A DNA stretch of 64,000 bases from Paenibacillus sp. Soil522. Its GTDB lineage: Bacteria > Bacillota > Bacilli > Paenibacillales > Paenibacillaceae. The notes below the pieces were generated by a model. That model was not told where the DNA came from. It was given only the letters and a program-made list of their open reading frames with translations, and made no database searches. The position numbers and the translations under genes are program-made. Positions within the stretch are counted from its first letter, which is position 1. Every line of letters starts with the position of its first letter. Below are positions 50,877 through 61,206 of this stretch, piece after piece. The stretch lies in contig NZ_LMRV01000045.1 in assembly GCF_001428245.1 (NCBI RefSeq), forward strand, positions 1 through 64,000, read 5' to 3'.

Positions 50877-52877
50877 GTGAGTGAACTTGCAAAGGAAACG
50901 AAGCTGTTTCAAATAAAATCGGATTATACGCCGCAGGGCGACCAGCCAAAAGCGATTGAGCAGCTATTAGAAGGAATTAAGGCGGGCAAGAGGCATCAGA
51001 CGCTGCTGGGCGCGACCGGTACAGGCAAGACGTATACGATTGCGAACATGGTGGAGAAGCTGAATCGGCCAACGCTCGTAATAGCCCATAATAAGACACT
51101 GGCCGCTCAGCTGTGCAGTGAATTCAAATCATTTTTTCCCGATAATGCTGTGGAATATTTCGTGAGCTATTATGATTACTACCAGCCTGAAGCGTACATC
51201 CCTTCAACCGATACCTTTATCGAGAAGGACTCCAGCATCAACGATGAGATCGATAAGCTACGGCACTCGGCGACGAGCTCTTTGTTTGAACGCCGAGACG
51301 TTATTATCGTAGCAAGCGTTTCTTGCATATACGGTCTCGGATCGCCGTCGGAATACGGTGGGCTGGTGCTTTCGCTGCGTGTAGGGATGGAAAAGCCGCG
51401 CGATACGATTTTGCATAAGCTTGTCGACATTCAATATCAGCGCAACGATATTAGCTTTACGCGCGGAACGTTCCGCGTTCGAGGCGACATTGTCGAAATT
51501 TTCCCCGTGGCTAATAATGAGAGGGCCATCCGGGTGGAGCTGTTCGGTGACGAAATTGAGCGAATTTCGGAAATTGATGTCATTACCGGGGAAATAATCG
51601 GAGAACGCGATCATATCGCTATATTTCCGGCCTCTCACTTCGTTACGCAAGAGGAGACGATGAAGGTGGCGCTCGTTAATATTGAGCGAGAGCTGGAGGA
51701 GCGGCTTGTCGAGCTGCGCGAGGCAGGCAAGCTGCTTGAAGCGCAGAGGCTGGAGCAGCGGACGCGATACGATTTGGAAATGATGGCGGAGATGGGCTTT
51801 TGCTCGGGAATCGAGAATTACTCCGGACCGCTGACCTTTAGGGAGCGCGGCGCGACACCTTATACGCTGCTTGATTATTTTCCCGACGACATGGTTATTG
51901 TTATCGATGAATCACATGTATCCCTGCCGCAAATCAGGGCGATGTACAATGGTGACCGCGCCCGCAAGGAGATGCTCGTTAATCATGGCTTTAGGCTTCC
52001 TTCGGCGATGGATAACCGTCCTCTCCGCTTTGAAGAATTTGAGGCGAAGGCGAAGCAGCTGGTTTACGTATCTGCTACTCCGGGCCCCTATGAAATAGAG
52101 AATACCGACAAAATGATCGAGCAGATTATTAGGCCTACAGGTCTAATCGATCCAATCATTGACGTCCGCCCAACGAAAGGGCAAATCGACGATCTGCTGG
52201 AAGAGATCCGCGATCGCATGGCGAAGGATGAGCGGGTTCTCGTAACGACGCTGACGAAGAAAATGTCAGAAGATTTGACCGACTACATGAAGGAGATAGG
52301 CATTAAGGTTAGATATCTCCATTCCGATATTAAGACGCTGGAGCGATTAGCTATATTGCGTGATCTCAGGCTTGGCGTATTCCACGTACTCATCGGAATC
52401 AACCTGCTCCGGGAAGGACTGGATTTGCCGGAGGTATCGTTAGTTACCATTCTTGACGCGGATAAGGAAGGCTTCCTGCGCTCCGATCGCGCGCTTATCC
52501 AAACCATTGGACGCGCGGCTCGTAACAGCGAGGGACGGGTCATTATGTACGGCGACAAAATAACCGATTCGATGGATCGCGCGATAAAAGAAACAGAGCG
52601 GCGGCGTACAATTCAGCTTGCTTATAATGAAAAGCATGGCGTGACGCCGCAAACGATACGTAAAAAAGTGCATGATGTGATTGAAGCGACCAAGGTAGCC
52701 GAGCAGAAGGCCGATTATTTGACCGACGCAGGTGCCGGCAAAATGTCAAAGAAGGATCGTCTGGCGCTTGTTCAAAGGCTGGAAGCGGATATGAAGGACG
52801 CAGCGAAAAATCTGCAGTTCGAACGTGCAGCAGAGCTTCGGGATGCGCTGCTTGAGCTGCGCGCTGAGATGGGTTAA
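50877..52877 (+). CDS. uvrB: Excinuclease ABC subunit B
   Basis: 666 aa from GTG 50877, with GGGGTGG at 50861-50867; the ATG at 50868 touches that site. It is the damage-verifying helicase of nucleotide excision repair. Walker A GATGTGKT is near 43, the beta-hairpin [12 protein letters not shown] near 95, the helicase motifs [12 protein letters not shown] and TIGRAARN follow, and a C-terminal UVR domain for UvrC contact ([23 protein letters not shown]) ends it. Followed by uvrA after 16 nt. Confidence 0.98.
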   Translation: MSELAKETKLFQIKSDYTPQGDQPKAIEQLLEGIKAGKRHQTLLGATGTGKTYTIANMVEKLNRPTLVIAHNKTLAAQLCSEFKSFFPDNAVEYFVSYYDYYQPEAYIPSTDTFIEKDSSINDEIDKLRHSATSSLFERRDVIIVASVSCIYGLGSPSEYGGLVLSLRVGMEKPRDTILHKLVDIQYQRNDISFTRGTFRVRGDIVEIFPVANNERAIRVELFGDEIERISEIDVITGEIIGERDHIAIFPASHFVTQEETMKVALVNIERELEERLVELREAGKLLEAQRLEQRTRYDLEMMAEMGFCSGIENYSGPLTFRERGATPYTLLDYFPDDMVIVIDESHVSLPQIRAMYNGDRARKEMLVNHGFRLPSAMDNRPLRFEEFEAKAKQLVYVSATPGPYEIENTDKMIEQIIRPTGLIDPIIDVRPTKGQIDDLLEEIRDRMAKDERVLVTTLTKKMSEDLTDYMKEIGIKVRYLHSDIKTLERLAILRDLRLGVFHVLIGINLLREGLDLPEVSLVTILDADKEGFLRSDRALIQTIGRAARNSEGRVIMYGDKITDSMDRAIKETERRRTIQLAYNEKHGVTPQTIRKKVHDVIEATKVAEQKADYLTDAGAGKMSKKDRLALVQRLEADMKDAAKNLQFERAAELRDALLELRAEMG

Positions 52878-52893
52878 GTAGGAGGAGAAACGA

Positions 52894-55776
52894 TTGGCTA
52901 GCGATAAAATAGTTATTAAGGGCGCTCGCGCCCACAATCTTAAAAACATTGACGTCACCATACCACGCGACAAATTTGTCGTGCTGACAGGTCTCAGCGG
53001 CTCAGGCAAATCCTCGCTTGCATTCGATACCATTTATGCGGAAGGACAGCGCCGTTATGTTGAATCCTTATCTGCTTACGCGCGCCAATTTCTCGGACAA
53101 ATGGAAAAGCCGGATGTCGATTCTATCGACGGGTTATCGCCTGCCATTTCCATCGACCAGAAGACGACGAGCCGCAATCCGCGTTCTACAGTCGGAACGG
53201 TAACCGAAATTTACGACTATTTGCGGCTATTGTTCGCACGGATCGGCAAACCGCACTGTCCGGATCACGGTATTGAAATTACGTCGCAAACCGTTGAGCA
53301 AATGGTTGACCGCATTATGGAATATCCCGAGAAGACGAAGCTGCAAATACTTGCGCCCATTATTTCCGGGCGTAAGGGCGAGCATACGAAGCTGCTGGCC
53401 GATATTCAGAAGCAAGGGTTCGTACGGGTGCGCGTGAACGGCGAGCTGCGCGAGCTTAGCGAGAAGATTGAGCTTGAGAAAAACAAAAAGCATAGCATTG
53501 AAGTGGTCGTCGACCGTATTGTAGTGAAGCCGGATGTGCAAAGCAGGTTGGCGGATTCTCTTGAAACGGCGTTAAATCTGTCCGAGGGACGCGTAATCGT
53601 CGATATTATCGACCAGGAGGAGCTTCTCTTCAGCTCCAACCTGGCCTGTCCGGAATGCGGCTTCAGTATCGATGAGCTGGAGCCGCGCATGTTCTCCTTC
53701 AACAGCCCTTATGGCGCTTGTCCGGATTGCGACGGCCTAGGCCTCAAAATGATCGTAGATCCGGAGCTGCTCGTTCCGGATACGAGCAAATCGATTGAGG
53801 ATGCGGCTTTCCTGGCATGGGCGGGAAGTACGTCCAACTACTATCCGCAGTTTTTAAGCGCGGTTTGCGTGCACTACGGCATCCCGCAGAACGTGCCGGT
53901 ATCGGAGCTGGATGCCGAGCAGATGAAGAAGCTGCTCTACGGAACGGGCGGAGAGCGCGTTCGTTTCCTTTACGAAAATGATTTTGGACATCGGAAAGAA
54001 GCCTATGTGCCGTTCGAAGGCATCGTGAATAACCTGGAGCGCCGTTACAGGGATACGGCATCGGATATGATGCGCGAGCATATTGAGAACTATATGAGTG
54101 CTAAGCCATGCGGAGGCTGCAAGGGACAGCGGCTTCGCAAGGAGAGTTTGGCGGTAACGATCAACGCGCAAAACGTATCGCAAGTAACATCATTCTCCAT
54201 TGGCGATGCGCAGCGTTACTTCGAGTCGCTTGAGCTGACGAAGAAGGAACTCACGATTGCGAGCCTCATTTTGAAAGAAATTAATAGCCGCCTTGGCTTC
54301 CTTGTCAACGTTGGGCTTGAGTATTTGTCGCTCAGCCGTGCAGCAGGAACGCTGTCCGGAGGCGAAGCGCAGCGGATTCGATTGGCAACTCAAATCGGTT
54401 CCAGTCTGATGGGAGTCCTATATATATTGGACGAGCCGAGCATCGGCTTGCATCAGCGCGATAACGACCGGTTGATAGAGACGCTTGAGCATATGCGAAA
54501 TCTCGGTAATACGCTGATCGTCGTAGAGCATGACGAGGACACGATGCTCGCAGCCGATTACATTATCGATATCGGGCCGGGCGCGGGCATCCATGGCGGC
54601 ATGGTCATCGCCGAAGGTACGCCGGAGGAAGTGATGGCGAATGAAAACTCGCTGACCGGTCAATATTTAAGCGGACGCAAGTTTATCGAGGTGCCGGCAG
54701 AACGCCGCAAGACGAATGAAAAATGGCTCGAGGTTCGCGGCGCAAAGGAAAACAACCTCAGAAACGTAAACGTAAAAATTCCGCTTGGCGTATTCTCGGC
54801 TGTAACGGGTGTTTCCGGTTCAGGTAAATCGACATTCGTGAATGAAATTCTTTACAAGACACTAGCGCGTGATTTAAACAAGGCAAAGACGCGTCCAGGT
54901 CAGTACAAGGAGCTTCGGGGCATCGAGCATTTGGAGAAGGTCATCGACATTGATCAATCGCCGATCGGCCGGACGCCAAGATCGAATCCCGCCACGTATA
55001 CCGGCGTTTTTGATGACATCCGCGATTTGTATGCGAGCACGACTGAATCCAAAGTGCGCGGCTATAAAAAGGGCAGATTCAGCTTTAATGTGAAGGGCGG
55101 CCGCTGCGAAGCATGCCGCGGCGACGGAATCATCAAGATCGAAATGCATTTCCTTCCTGATGTATACGTACCTTGTGAGATATGCAAAGGCAAACGTTAC
55201 AATCGTGAGACGCTGGAAGTGAAATACAAAGGCAAAAACATTGCAGAAGTGCTGGAAATGACGATTGAGGACGGCTGCTCCTTCTTTGAAAACATTCCTC
55301 GTATTCATCGCAAGGTACAGACGCTGCTTGATGTAGGCCTTGGATATATGAAGCTGGGACAACCGGCAACAACACTGTCTGGCGGTGAGGCGCAGCGGGT
55401 GAAGCTGGCCGCTGAGCTCTATCGTCGTTCGACGGGCAAGACGCTTTACATTTTGGATGAACCAACGACAGGCTTGCATGTACATGACATCGACAGATTG
55501 TTGACCGTACTGCATCGATTGGTTGATTCAGGTGAATCGGTGCTCGTTATCGAGCATAACTTGGACGTGATCAAGACAGCGGATTACTTAATCGACTTAG
55601 GTCCTGAAGGCGGCAGCGGCGGCGGCTTGATCGTTGCGACAGGAACTCCGGAGCAGGTCGTGAAGGTAGAGCAATCGTACACCGGCAAATACTTGAAGCC
55701 GATTCTTGAGCGGGATCGCGAGCGGACGGTTGCGCTGCACAAAGAGAATTTGAAGGTTGCTGCGGCAGCAGAATAG
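52894..55776 (+). CDS. uvrA: Excinuclease ABC subunit A
   Basis: 960 aa from TTG 52894 with GGAGGAGAAA upstream. It is the damage-recognition ATPase dimer. There are two ABC modules: Walker [14 protein letters not shown] near 30 and [13 protein letters not shown] near 637, with [12 protein letters not shown] and [12 protein letters not shown] signatures. Two zinc fingers are seen (CPECGF..CPDCDG and CEACRG..CEICKG). Length is normal. It forms an operon with uvrB. Confidence 0.98.
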   Translation: MASDKIVIKGARAHNLKNIDVTIPRDKFVVLTGLSGSGKSSLAFDTIYAEGQRRYVESLSAYARQFLGQMEKPDVDSIDGLSPAISIDQKTTSRNPRSTVGTVTEIYDYLRLLFARIGKPHCPDHGIEITSQTVEQMVDRIMEYPEKTKLQILAPIISGRKGEHTKLLADIQKQGFVRVRVNGELRELSEKIELEKNKKHSIEVVVDRIVVKPDVQSRLADSLETALNLSEGRVIVDIIDQEELLFSSNLACPECGFSIDELEPRMFSFNSPYGACPDCDGLGLKMIVDPELLVPDTSKSIEDAAFLAWAGSTSNYYPQFLSAVCVHYGIPQNVPVSELDAEQMKKLLYGTGGERVRFLYENDFGHRKEAYVPFEGIVNNLERRYRDTASDMMREHIENYMSAKPCGGCKGQRLRKESLAVTINAQNVSQVTSFSIGDAQRYFESLELTKKELTIASLILKEINSRLGFLVNVGLEYLSLSRAAGTLSGGEAQRIRLATQIGSSLMGVLYILDEPSIGLHQRDNDRLIETLEHMRNLGNTLIVVEHDEDTMLAADYIIDIGPGAGIHGGMVIAEGTPEEVMANENSLTGQYLSGRKFIEVPAERRKTNEKWLEVRGAKENNLRNVNVKIPLGVFSAVTGVSGSGKSTFVNEILYKTLARDLNKAKTRPGQYKELRGIEHLEKVIDIDQSPIGRTPRSNPATYTGVFDDIRDLYASTTESKVRGYKKGRFSFNVKGGRCEACRGDGIIKIEMHFLPDVYVPCEICKGKRYNRETLEVKYKGKNIAEVLEMTIEDGCSFFENIPRIHRKVQTLLDVGLGYMKLGQPATTLSGGEAQRVKLAAELYRRSTGKTLYILDEPTTGLHVHDIDRLLTVLHRLVDSGESVLVIEHNLDVIKTADYLIDLGPEGGSGGGLIVATGTPEQVVKVEQSYTGKYLKPILERDRERTVALHKENLKVAAAAE

Positions 55777-55785
55777 TTTGGATGG

Positions 55786-55832
55786 AGGCTGCTCCAATGG
55801 ATTTAAACACCTTGGGGGCAGCCTTCTTGTTT
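55786..55832 (+). terminator. Terminator after uvrA
   Basis: AGGCTGC-TCCAA pairs with TTGG-GGGCAGCCT around a 14-nt loop, followed by a T-rich stretch. Confidence 0.75.
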
Positions 55833-56402
55833 CCGTTTTCCGTTCTATAAAGGCGCTTATACAGCAGGGAATAGCCGCTAATATTGCATCTAAACCATAT
55901 AGCCTCTAAAGTGAAGGGTGTTCTTTTTGCAAATTTACAAACAAAACGATGCAAATCGCAATTCGTAAAAACACTTGTATTTAAGGTTGTAAATATATAA
56001 AAAAAATATGGAACTAAGTAGGGAATCCTTTTATATTAAAAGGTTTTCATTTTTACTATATGTGGTTATATAGACAAAAATATTATTCACATCTATTGGG
56101 TTATTGTGGCAAAAGTTCAGCTTCCTCTTGGTAAATTTCCCTTTTTATTGCTGGAACAGATAAAAGAACGTTTTATTGTGCCATCGGGTTGTTATAGATT
56201 ATGGAAGCGAAGGACATTTTATATTTGCGGGACACAAAGAAGTTTTGGTCCATAGGATCCTTTTAGATACGATAATTAATGAAGAGATTTTTAAAAATTC
56301 GTGACAAAGTTGTTACGAATCCCGATTCGGACTTGCGTCGGAAGCCACAAAAAGCTAACATATATTAATATAGGTTACGTGCGAAAAAAAGGAGGTCCCT
56401 TC
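55833..56402. other. AT-rich intergenic region without a convincing gene
   Basis: This 570-bp stretch has much lower GC than its flanks. A 49-codon frame (GTG 56106 to TAG 56255) has no ribosome site and no recognisable motif, so I do not call it. A near-perfect inverted repeat TTCGTGACAA-AG-TTGTTACGAA lies at 56298-56319, about 85 nt before the next gene, and might be an operator. Confidence 0.5.
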
Positions 56403-56618
56403 ATGTTTTTAGCAGAAGAAGCAGCTCATACAGCAAGTAAAATCGGTACTTTCGATTGGTTCATGCTTGCCTTTACCATTTTGATCGCCATCGGTTTCGT
56501 TCGACTGTTGACCGCTCGTCCGAAGAAAAACATTTTCGCGATCGGTTTTACGGCCGTTTCGCTCGGTTTGTTTCTGTTGATCGACTTTATTATGATCACT
56601 AAAGTTTGGTTTGCATAA
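56403..56618 (+). CDS. Small membrane protein (possibly DUF2759)
   Basis: 71 aa from ATG 56403 with AAGGAGG at 56389-56395; in-frame codons from 56301 are not used. It has two membrane helices at about 19-37 and 45-68, joined by a short basic loop (TARPKKN). The pattern 'FIRL..A..K..FAI.F..VSL..F...D..M' resembles the DUF2759 family of small Bacillales membrane proteins. That assignment is from memory and uncertain. B. subtilis has the small stress gene csbA near uvrBA, but the sequence here does not obviously match it. Confidence 0.75.
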   Translation: MFLAEEAAHTASKIGTFDWFMLAFTILIAIGFVRLLTARPKKNIFAIGFTAVSLGLFLLIDFIMITKVWFA

Positions 56619-56630
56619 CATTCCACATAG

Positions 56631-56666
56631 AAAAAGGTCTGCCGGACAAGTCCGGCAGACCTTTTT
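56631..56666. terminator. Bidirectional terminator
   Basis: AAAAAGGTCTGCCGGAC and GTCCGGCAGACCTTTTT form a 17-bp perfect stem separated by two bases, serving both convergent genes. Confidence 0.95.
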
Positions 56667-56679
56667 CTTCTGTATAAGA

Positions 56680-57648
56680 TTAAACCCACCACATCTCGCC
56701 AAGCGGCTCGCGGATCAGGATTTGCTGAAGATTTTGAACGGCCTTCGTGAAGCCTTCGTCAACTGACATTAAGCCGTCCTCATGCTCGATGCTGACAACG
56801 TAGTCATAGCCGACAAGACGGAGCGCGCTGAGAATGTCTGCCCACGTTTTTAAGTCATGGCCATAGCCGACAGTACGGAATTGCCATGCGCGATCCAGCA
56901 TTAGAGCATAGGATTGCATGTCTGTTACGCCATGATGGTTGACGTTGATTGGATCGATTGTCGTATCCTTCGCATGGAAGTGATGAATAGCTCCTGCACG
57001 GCCTAGAATATGAACCGCTTGAACCGGGTCGATTCCTTGCCACCACATGTGGCTTGGATCGAGGTTAGCTCCGATTGCATTTCCAGCCGCTTCGCGAAGG
57101 CGAAGCAGAGTAGCCGGGCTATGAACGGAGAAGCCGCCATGAAGCTCCAGACCGATTTTCACGCCGCCAGCAGCAGCAAGCTTGCCGATCTCAGACCAAT
57201 ATGGAATAACTTTTGCTTCCCACTGCCATTTCAAAATATCTTGAAAATCATTTGGCCAAGGAGCAATCGGCCAGTTCGGATATTTCGCATCCTCGTGATC
57301 GCCTGGGCAGCCGGAGAATGTATTCACGACAGCTACCTCAAGACGGTTAGCAAGCTCGATCGTTTTGCGGATCACCTCATCGTGCTCAGTCGAAATCGCT
57401 TTCTGCGGGTGCAGCGGATTAGCGTGGCAGCTGAGTGCACTGATCATCAAGCCGCGTGATTCTACCGCATGCTTAAACGCTTTCAGCTTACCCTCGTCAG
57501 CAAGCAATCCATCCAGGTCGCAGTGTGCGTTTCCCGGGTATCCGCCAGTACCGATTTCAATGGCATCAAGTCCTTTGGAGGCGATATAATCGAGTGCTTC
57601 CTCGAACGGCTTTTGTGCAAAAAGAACGCTAAATACTCCTAATTTCAT
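56680..57648 (-). CDS. Sugar phosphate isomerase/epimerase-like TIM-barrel protein
   Basis: 322 aa from the ATG at the complement of 57646-57648, with GGAGG 12 nt upstream. It belongs to the xylose-isomerase-like TIM barrel family. GLDAIEIGTGGYPGN near 30, IGLELHGGFSVHSP near 170, GANLDPSHMWWQG near 192, HFHAKDTTID near 224 and VSIEHEDGLM near 287 hold the Glu, Asp and His residues that bind the metal. The substrate is unknown. Members of this branch act in inositol or rare-sugar metabolism, often IolE- or IolI-like. It is monocistronic and convergent with the small membrane protein gene. Confidence 0.88.
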   Translation of the reverse strand: MKLGVFSVLFAQKPFEEALDYIASKGLDAIEIGTGGYPGNAHCDLDGLLADEGKLKAFKHAVESRGLMISALSCHANPLHPQKAISTEHDEVIRKTIELANRLEVAVVNTFSGCPGDHEDAKYPNWPIAPWPNDFQDILKWQWEAKVIPYWSEIGKLAAAGGVKIGLELHGGFSVHSPATLLRLREAAGNAIGANLDPSHMWWQGIDPVQAVHILGRAGAIHHFHAKDTTIDPINVNHHGVTDMQSYALMLDRAWQFRTVGYGHDLKTWADILSALRLVGYDYVVSIEHEDGLMSVDEGFTKAVQNLQQILIREPLGEMWWV

Positions 57649-57841
57649 TTGTTCATTTACCTCCCGAATCCATCAAATGGATTGATTTAGTAGTCCCACA
57701 TAGTATACCACTTCTGTAATCAGAACATATATCCGAAACCACATTTGCCAAAATCGCATAATAATTAAACAAAACAAGCATAGTGCGGGAAAAGCGGCGA
57801 TTATTTTTCTATCTTTTGAACTAGTAAACTAGCAAATTCCG

Positions 57842-57870
57842 TTGTTAAATATGGTAATATATGCTACATT
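57842..57870 (+). promoter_or_regulatory. Promoter candidate of the HtrA-like gene
   Basis: TTGTTA (57842-57847), 17 nt, TACATT (57865-57870). The region 57649-57841 holds only the divergent upstream sequence and no gene. Confidence 0.5.
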
Positions 57871-57957
57871 ACAACTTGATTACTAAATTTGGAATGCAGG
57901 ATAGATAATAGCGTTTGGCCAACGCCTGTATGAAGAAGGATAGGGGAGAGTGTCTTC

Positions 57958-59073
57958 ATGAAAAGCAGTATGCTCCGCATTTGCAGCCTCATCGTTCTTG
58001 GAGCGGTCGTTACTGCAGGAACGGCATGGGCTGCAGGTGCTGGCAACACGTCCATGCACGCAATGAGTGCCAAAAAGATTAACGGAGAGGTATATGTCAA
58101 AGCAAGCTCATTAACGGGCGCGCTTGGTGGAACGGGTACTTTTGATTCAAAGTCGAACACTTACCAGTACATACCCGCCGACATTCCATCCGTCATTAAA
58201 AAGGTGTCTCCTTCTGTCGTCGCGATTATTGGCAAGCCGGAGGATGTAGGGTCGGCTGATCCAAGGTATGCGCTGGCGCACGGAACGGGAGTCATCATTC
58301 GCGCGGACGGCTGGGTAGTGACGAATGCGCATGTCGTAGAGGATATGACAAATCTGGTTGTCGTAACGGCAGACGGCAAGCAATATGATGCGGTACGCAC
58401 ACATTCCGATACGGCAAGCGATTTAGCGTTAGTAAAAATTAAAGCAACAAAGCTGCCGATTGCCAAGCTGGCGCACTCTCCGCTCAAGGTGCAGGTGGGT
58501 GAAACAGTTGTCGCAATCGGAACGCCGGTATCGTTTTCGCTGCGCAATACAGCAACAAGCGGTATCTTGAGCGGTATGAACCGCAGTATTTCATCAGCGT
58601 ACAATCTGCTCCAAACAGACGCAGCGATTAATCCCGGCAATAGCGGAGGGCCGCTCGTGAATATGAAGGGCGAGGTCATCGGTATTAACTCGTTAAAATT
58701 TGTAGAGGTAGGAATCGATAATCTCGGCTTTTCAATCCCTGCCGATACCGTGCAATATGTAACGGGCCATTTCTTCAAATATGGCTATGTGAAGCGTGCA
58801 TCGCTTGGTATAGATCTGGAGGAAAGCTGGTCAGCCCTCATTGGCATTCCGACTACGGATCCGCTGACGGTGAAAAGCGTCTTTTCTGCTTCAGCAAAGA
58901 AGGCCGGCATCCAAAACGGCGACCAGCTGTACAAAGTGGCAGGCAAGCAAGTGTCCACGATTGTGGAAGTAAATGAGCTGCTGAAAAGCTATTTGCCGGG
59001 CCAGCAGGTCGAGGTCATGCTGCTGATCGACGGCGATCTTGTTACCCGCAAGTTGACGTTGGCTGCAGGTTAA
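57958..59073 (+). CDS. HtrA-like trypsin-type serine protease with PDZ domain
   Basis: 371 aa from ATG 57958 with GGGGAGAG upstream. A signal peptide or anchor covers residues 1-26. A short stretch (about 39-70: KINGEVYVKASSL..TGTFDSKSNTYQY) resembles half of a stalk domain. The protease core has His125 (TNAHVVED), Asp155 (ASDLALVKI) and Ser229 (GNSGGPLVN). A C-terminal PDZ domain (about 285-365: AKKAGIQNGDQLYKVAGKQV) ends it. HtrA proteases degrade or refold misfolded secreted proteins. The substrate is unknown. It is followed 58 nt later by another stalk-domain gene, probably cotranscribed. Confidence 0.93.
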   Translation: MKSSMLRICSLIVLGAVVTAGTAWAAGAGNTSMHAMSAKKINGEVYVKASSLTGALGGTGTFDSKSNTYQYIPADIPSVIKKVSPSVVAIIGKPEDVGSADPRYALAHGTGVIIRADGWVVTNAHVVEDMTNLVVVTADGKQYDAVRTHSDTASDLALVKIKATKLPIAKLAHSPLKVQVGETVVAIGTPVSFSLRNTATSGILSGMNRSISSAYNLLQTDAAINPGNSGGPLVNMKGEVIGINSLKFVEVGIDNLGFSIPADTVQYVTGHFFKYGYVKRASLGIDLEESWSALIGIPTTDPLTVKSVFSASAKKAGIQNGDQLYKVAGKQVSTIVEVNELLKSYLPGQQVEVMLLIDGDLVTRKLTLAAG

Positions 59074-59131
59074 TTAGCGGTGCAACGATCCGTTTTCCCG
59101 TACTTATCCGACTTATAAGGAGCCATTATAT

Positions 59132-61057
59132 ATGAGATTTAATTTGTTCAAAACAATGCTTACATTTTTTCTGCCGGTATTGCTTGTATTCACGCTAATT
59201 CCGGTATCAGCATTTGCAGCCGATACGGATAGCAAGGTGGAAGTCCGCATGAAGGCAGGCAGCAGGGCGGTAAAAATTAATGGAAAAGCTTCGACCGTTG
59301 AAGCGCCGTTCGTAGCCAGCGGCACGACAATGGTACCGCTTAAAGTGATCACGAATGCATTTGGGGCGGGACTGAAGCTGGAGAACGGCAACGTCATTAC
59401 ACTTACATACAACGACCGCAAGGTTGTACTGACATTCGGCAACAAGACGGTTAAAGTGAACGGAGCAGCAAAGACCGTTGCAGTCGCTCCTGTAGTGGTA
59501 AAAGGCTCTACGATGGTACCGCTGCGTGTCATTGTGGAAGCGTTCGGCGCGAAAATTACCGCTGACTCCGTTACGAAAGAAACGGTTATCATCGGCGTTC
59601 GCGCACAGTCTTCCGGAACGGGCGGAACTTCGATTGATGCGGATTACGGTAAAACAAAAATCGGAGACAGCTATCACAAATGGACGCTGAACTATCCTGC
59701 CGGACTCGTGCTGGTTCAGCAAAGCGATAGCGGCAGTTTTGTAAAATGGGCGGATACGGCGGATGATTCCAAGGTGGCTGCGCAAGTAAACGTCATTACT
59801 GAGGATGTTGGTGAAGATGCGCTGTCTAGCGAAGAGCAGCGCGATACGATGTATTCCTATTATGATGAAGATGAGATCACGATAGACAAGCGGACGATTA
59901 CCGTGAATGGTCTGACCTTTGAGAAGCTTGTCACTTTCACGAAACAAACCAAAATGTATTACGAGTATCGCGGCATTCAACTGGATGATACATATTACAT
60001 TGTCATAGTAGGAGCAAAAGGCACGGACAAGTCAGTGCTGAACAGTTATGGAACGCTGTTAAACAGCTTTATTCCTTCCTATAATCAAGCGGATAAAACC
60101 ATTAAGGATATTACAAAGGTTAAAGATGGCTTTATTACGTTCAAGGACGCTGATTATGGCTTGACGGTCAAGCTTCCGGCTGACTGGAACAGTGATCCGG
60201 AGAGTACAACGCCTTGGTTTACTAATAGAACGGATGCCTTTACATTCTCGTTCTCATCGCTCACTGCTGGCGATACGCTCGAGAACTGGGCAACCCGCAG
60301 GGAAGCGCGCGTTCGCGAGGATTACATCGGCTCGAATATCCGCAATTTCACAACGGCACCGTTAAGCTTGAAAGACGGGAATGCTTTGATGCTGAGCTAC
60401 GAGCTTTCCTATGGTGGAGATATCTGGATAATCTATAATGAGATTTTCTTGATTTCCGGAAATTACCGGTATTCATTAGACTATATTTACCCATCTTCTA
60501 ATGGTGTGAAGAGCAGCGCTGTGCTTAAGCAGATTGTTGCATCGGTTGATATCGACACGGCCTTTATCGAGAAAAATTTTGGGTTGATCGAGGATGATTT
60601 TGATCTGATCGACCGCAGCAAAAAAACAACCAAACGCAGCTCGCTCTATGGATACTCCATCGACATTCCTTCCTATTGGTACGGCGTGCAAAAAAACTTC
60701 AATGAGGATAATGTAAGCTACACATTCAGCGCGGGTGAGATGGGAATATATGAAACAGGAAATTCAGCAGCTGCAATCGTGCCTGCGCTTTCTGAGTTTG
60801 TGCGTTCTCCAGAAAACGTTTCGCAGGGGATGTCCATCAAGGAGTCTTCAACGGTAACGATCAATGGGAAAACGGCATATAAAGTAGTGTTAAGCGTATC
60901 TAAACCTAAAGATGACCTGCCTTATTCCCATATCTTCTATGCGTTTGATACTGCGGAAGGCTCGTTGGTATTCTCTTTTGCCATCTACGATATTCACGCA
61001 ACCGACAGCAACCTTAAGCTTGTCAACGATGTTGTTCAATCCATTCGGTTCAATTAG
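59132..61057 (+). CDS. Secreted protein with copper-amine-oxidase-type stalk domain and three repeats
   Basis: 641 aa from ATG 59132 with AAGGAG at 59117-59122. After a signal peptide (1-29), two stalk repeats occupy about 30-152: VAPFVASG-type ...GTTMVPLKVITNAFGA and GSTMVPLRVIVEAFGAK. Three further beta-rich segments start near 185 (YHKWTLNYPAGL), 330 (DADYGLTVKLPADW) and 508 (YGYSIDIPSYW). They share the pattern 'G....LP..W' and resemble PsbP-like folds. No catalytic motif is seen. The 'copper amine oxidase' name refers only to the stalk; the oxidase domain is absent. A wall-associated role is inferred. Confidence 0.85.
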   Translation: MRFNLFKTMLTFFLPVLLVFTLIPVSAFAADTDSKVEVRMKAGSRAVKINGKASTVEAPFVASGTTMVPLKVITNAFGAGLKLENGNVITLTYNDRKVVLTFGNKTVKVNGAAKTVAVAPVVVKGSTMVPLRVIVEAFGAKITADSVTKETVIIGVRAQSSGTGGTSIDADYGKTKIGDSYHKWTLNYPAGLVLVQQSDSGSFVKWADTADDSKVAAQVNVITEDVGEDALSSEEQRDTMYSYYDEDEITIDKRTITVNGLTFEKLVTFTKQTKMYYEYRGIQLDDTYYIVIVGAKGTDKSVLNSYGTLLNSFIPSYNQADKTIKDITKVKDGFITFKDADYGLTVKLPADWNSDPESTTPWFTNRTDAFTFSFSSLTAGDTLENWATRREARVREDYIGSNIRNFTTAPLSLKDGNALMLSYELSYGGDIWIIYNEIFLISGNYRYSLDYIYPSSNGVKSSAVLKQIVASVDIDTAFIEKNFGLIEDDFDLIDRSKKTTKRSSLYGYSIDIPSYWYGVQKNFNEDNVSYTFSAGEMGIYETGNSAAAIVPALSEFVRSPENVSQGMSIKESSTVTINGKTAYKVVLSVSKPKDDLPYSHIFYAFDTAEGSLVFSFAIYDIHATDSNLKLVNDVVQSIRFN

Positions 61058-61072
61058 ATAAATGGTCAGCTG

Positions 61073-61105
61073 GCCGATTTCCGTATTACGGAAATCGGCT
61101 TTTTT
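61073..61105 (+). terminator. Terminator after the stalk-domain gene
   Basis: GCCGATTTCCGT and ACGGAAATCGGC pair around ATT, followed by six T. Confidence 0.95.
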
Positions 61106-61206
61106 AATGAAAGCATTACTGGCAGCAATGTATGGTGGAATAGACAGTCGCGGTTTGTTAAGATAGAAGGAGCAGGTTACAGGAATGTGAGGGATTGATC
61201 GTTATT

